5,809 bases of DNA from an uncultured Oscillibacter sp. (GTDB lineage: Bacteria > Bacillota > Clostridia > Oscillospirales > Oscillospiraceae): the NCBI GenBank assembly GCA_910589315.1, contig CAJUTB010000063.1, forward strand, positions 1 to 5,809, written 5' to 3'. Positions 5,669 to 5,809 of the stretch are shown here, one piece after another. Under the pieces are notes generated by a model, which was not told where the DNA came from, ran no database searches, and saw nothing but the letters and a program-made list of their open reading frames with translations. The translations under genes were made by a program, and so were the position numbers. How positions within the stretch are numbered: position 1 is the stretch's first letter; the number at the start of each line of letters is the position of its first letter.

Positions 5669-5777
5669 TCGATTCGGAACCGCTGCGCTGGGTTCCGAAT
5701 CGAAGGCGAAGGAATTCCCCGTCCGGCGCAGTTTTCGCCGCAAGGCGGAAACGGAGCGGTAAGGGGAATTCCTGAGC
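5669..5777 (-). repeat. tRNA-tail palindromic element, copy 3 (after tRNA-Gly)
   Basis: Read on the minus strand, it starts with GCTCAG flush with the tRNA-Gly CCA. Hairpin 1 has arms AGGAATTCCCC (5773-5763) and GGGGAATTCCT (5720-5710). Its interior shares ACCGCTCCGTTTCCGCC and GGCGAAAACTGCGC with copy 2. The linker CTTCGCCT leads to hairpin 2, with arms TCGATTCGGAAC and GTTCCGAATCGA (5669-5680 with 5692-5703) around an 11-nt loop. The loop reads CGCTGCGCTGG on the plus strand. That is the same window orientation as copies 1 and 2 but inverted relative to its own tRNA. Confidence 0.83.
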
Positions 5778-5809
5778 TGGAGCGGGCAACGAGGCTCGAA
5801 CTCGCTACC
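5778..5809 (-). tRNA. tRNA-Gly, 3' part only (cut by window edge)
   Basis: On the minus strand the last 32 nt of a tRNA are visible: T stem GCGAG/CTCGT around loop TTCGAGC, then acceptor 3' half TGCCCGC, discriminator U and CCA (5780-5778). A GCGGGCA 5' end is implied. That acceptor sequence with U73 and this T arm match bacterial tRNA-Gly. The anticodon lies outside the window, so identity is inferred. Confidence 0.75.

Overview
The window looks like a chromosomal segment from a moderately GC-rich, low-generation-time-independent Gram-positive gut anaerobe of the class Clostridia. An Oscillospiraceae-like relative is my best guess. This rests on a large secreted BspA-type leucine-rich-repeat protein with three C-terminal S-layer homology (SLH) domains, strong AGGAGG ribosome-binding sites, near-consensus sigma-A promoters with 17-bp spacers, and tRNA genes that encode their own CCA. 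The genus assignment is inference.

Layout from left to right: tRNA-Pro(UGG) on + (5-80), followed flush by a palindromic tail element (81-194) and then a bidirectional terminator (250-283). Next, on the minus strand, is the 985-residue SLH-anchored surface protein (312-3269), with a TTG start, a strong RBS and a clear promoter (3346-3374). A divergent intergenic stretch rich in palindromes (3375-3508) separates it from the tRNA-Leu(CAA) promoter and gene (+, 3548-3634). tRNA-Leu is followed flush by a second tail element (3635-3741). A non-coding leader of about 330 bp carries one or two candidate promoters and a hairpin ahead of an IclR-family regulator (+, 4075-4824), which ends at a terminator. 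A small flavodoxin-domain protein (+, 4984-5445) follows and ends at a terminator shared with the convergent tRNA-Cys(GCA) (minus, 5496-5570). The right edge holds a third tail element (5669-5777) attached to the 3' end of a truncated tRNA-Gly (minus, 5778-5809).

The genes do not form one operon. The surface protein, the regulator and the flavodoxin are separate transcription units placed between dispersed tRNA genes. IclR may act on itself or on the adjacent flavodoxin gene, but nothing seen here proves it.

The most notable feature is a family of elements of about 107-114 bp. Each begins exactly at the base after the tRNA CCA with GCTCAG and contains two consecutive hairpins. Three of the four tRNAs carry one; tRNA-Cys has an ordinary terminator instead. 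The second hairpin keeps a conserved loop (CGCTNCGCTGG) while its stem sequence differs completely between copies yet stays self-complementary. In the third copy the loop is inverted relative to its tRNA. I do not recognise this as a named element. It could be a mobile palindromic repeat targeting tRNA ends, or a structured tRNA 3' trailer.
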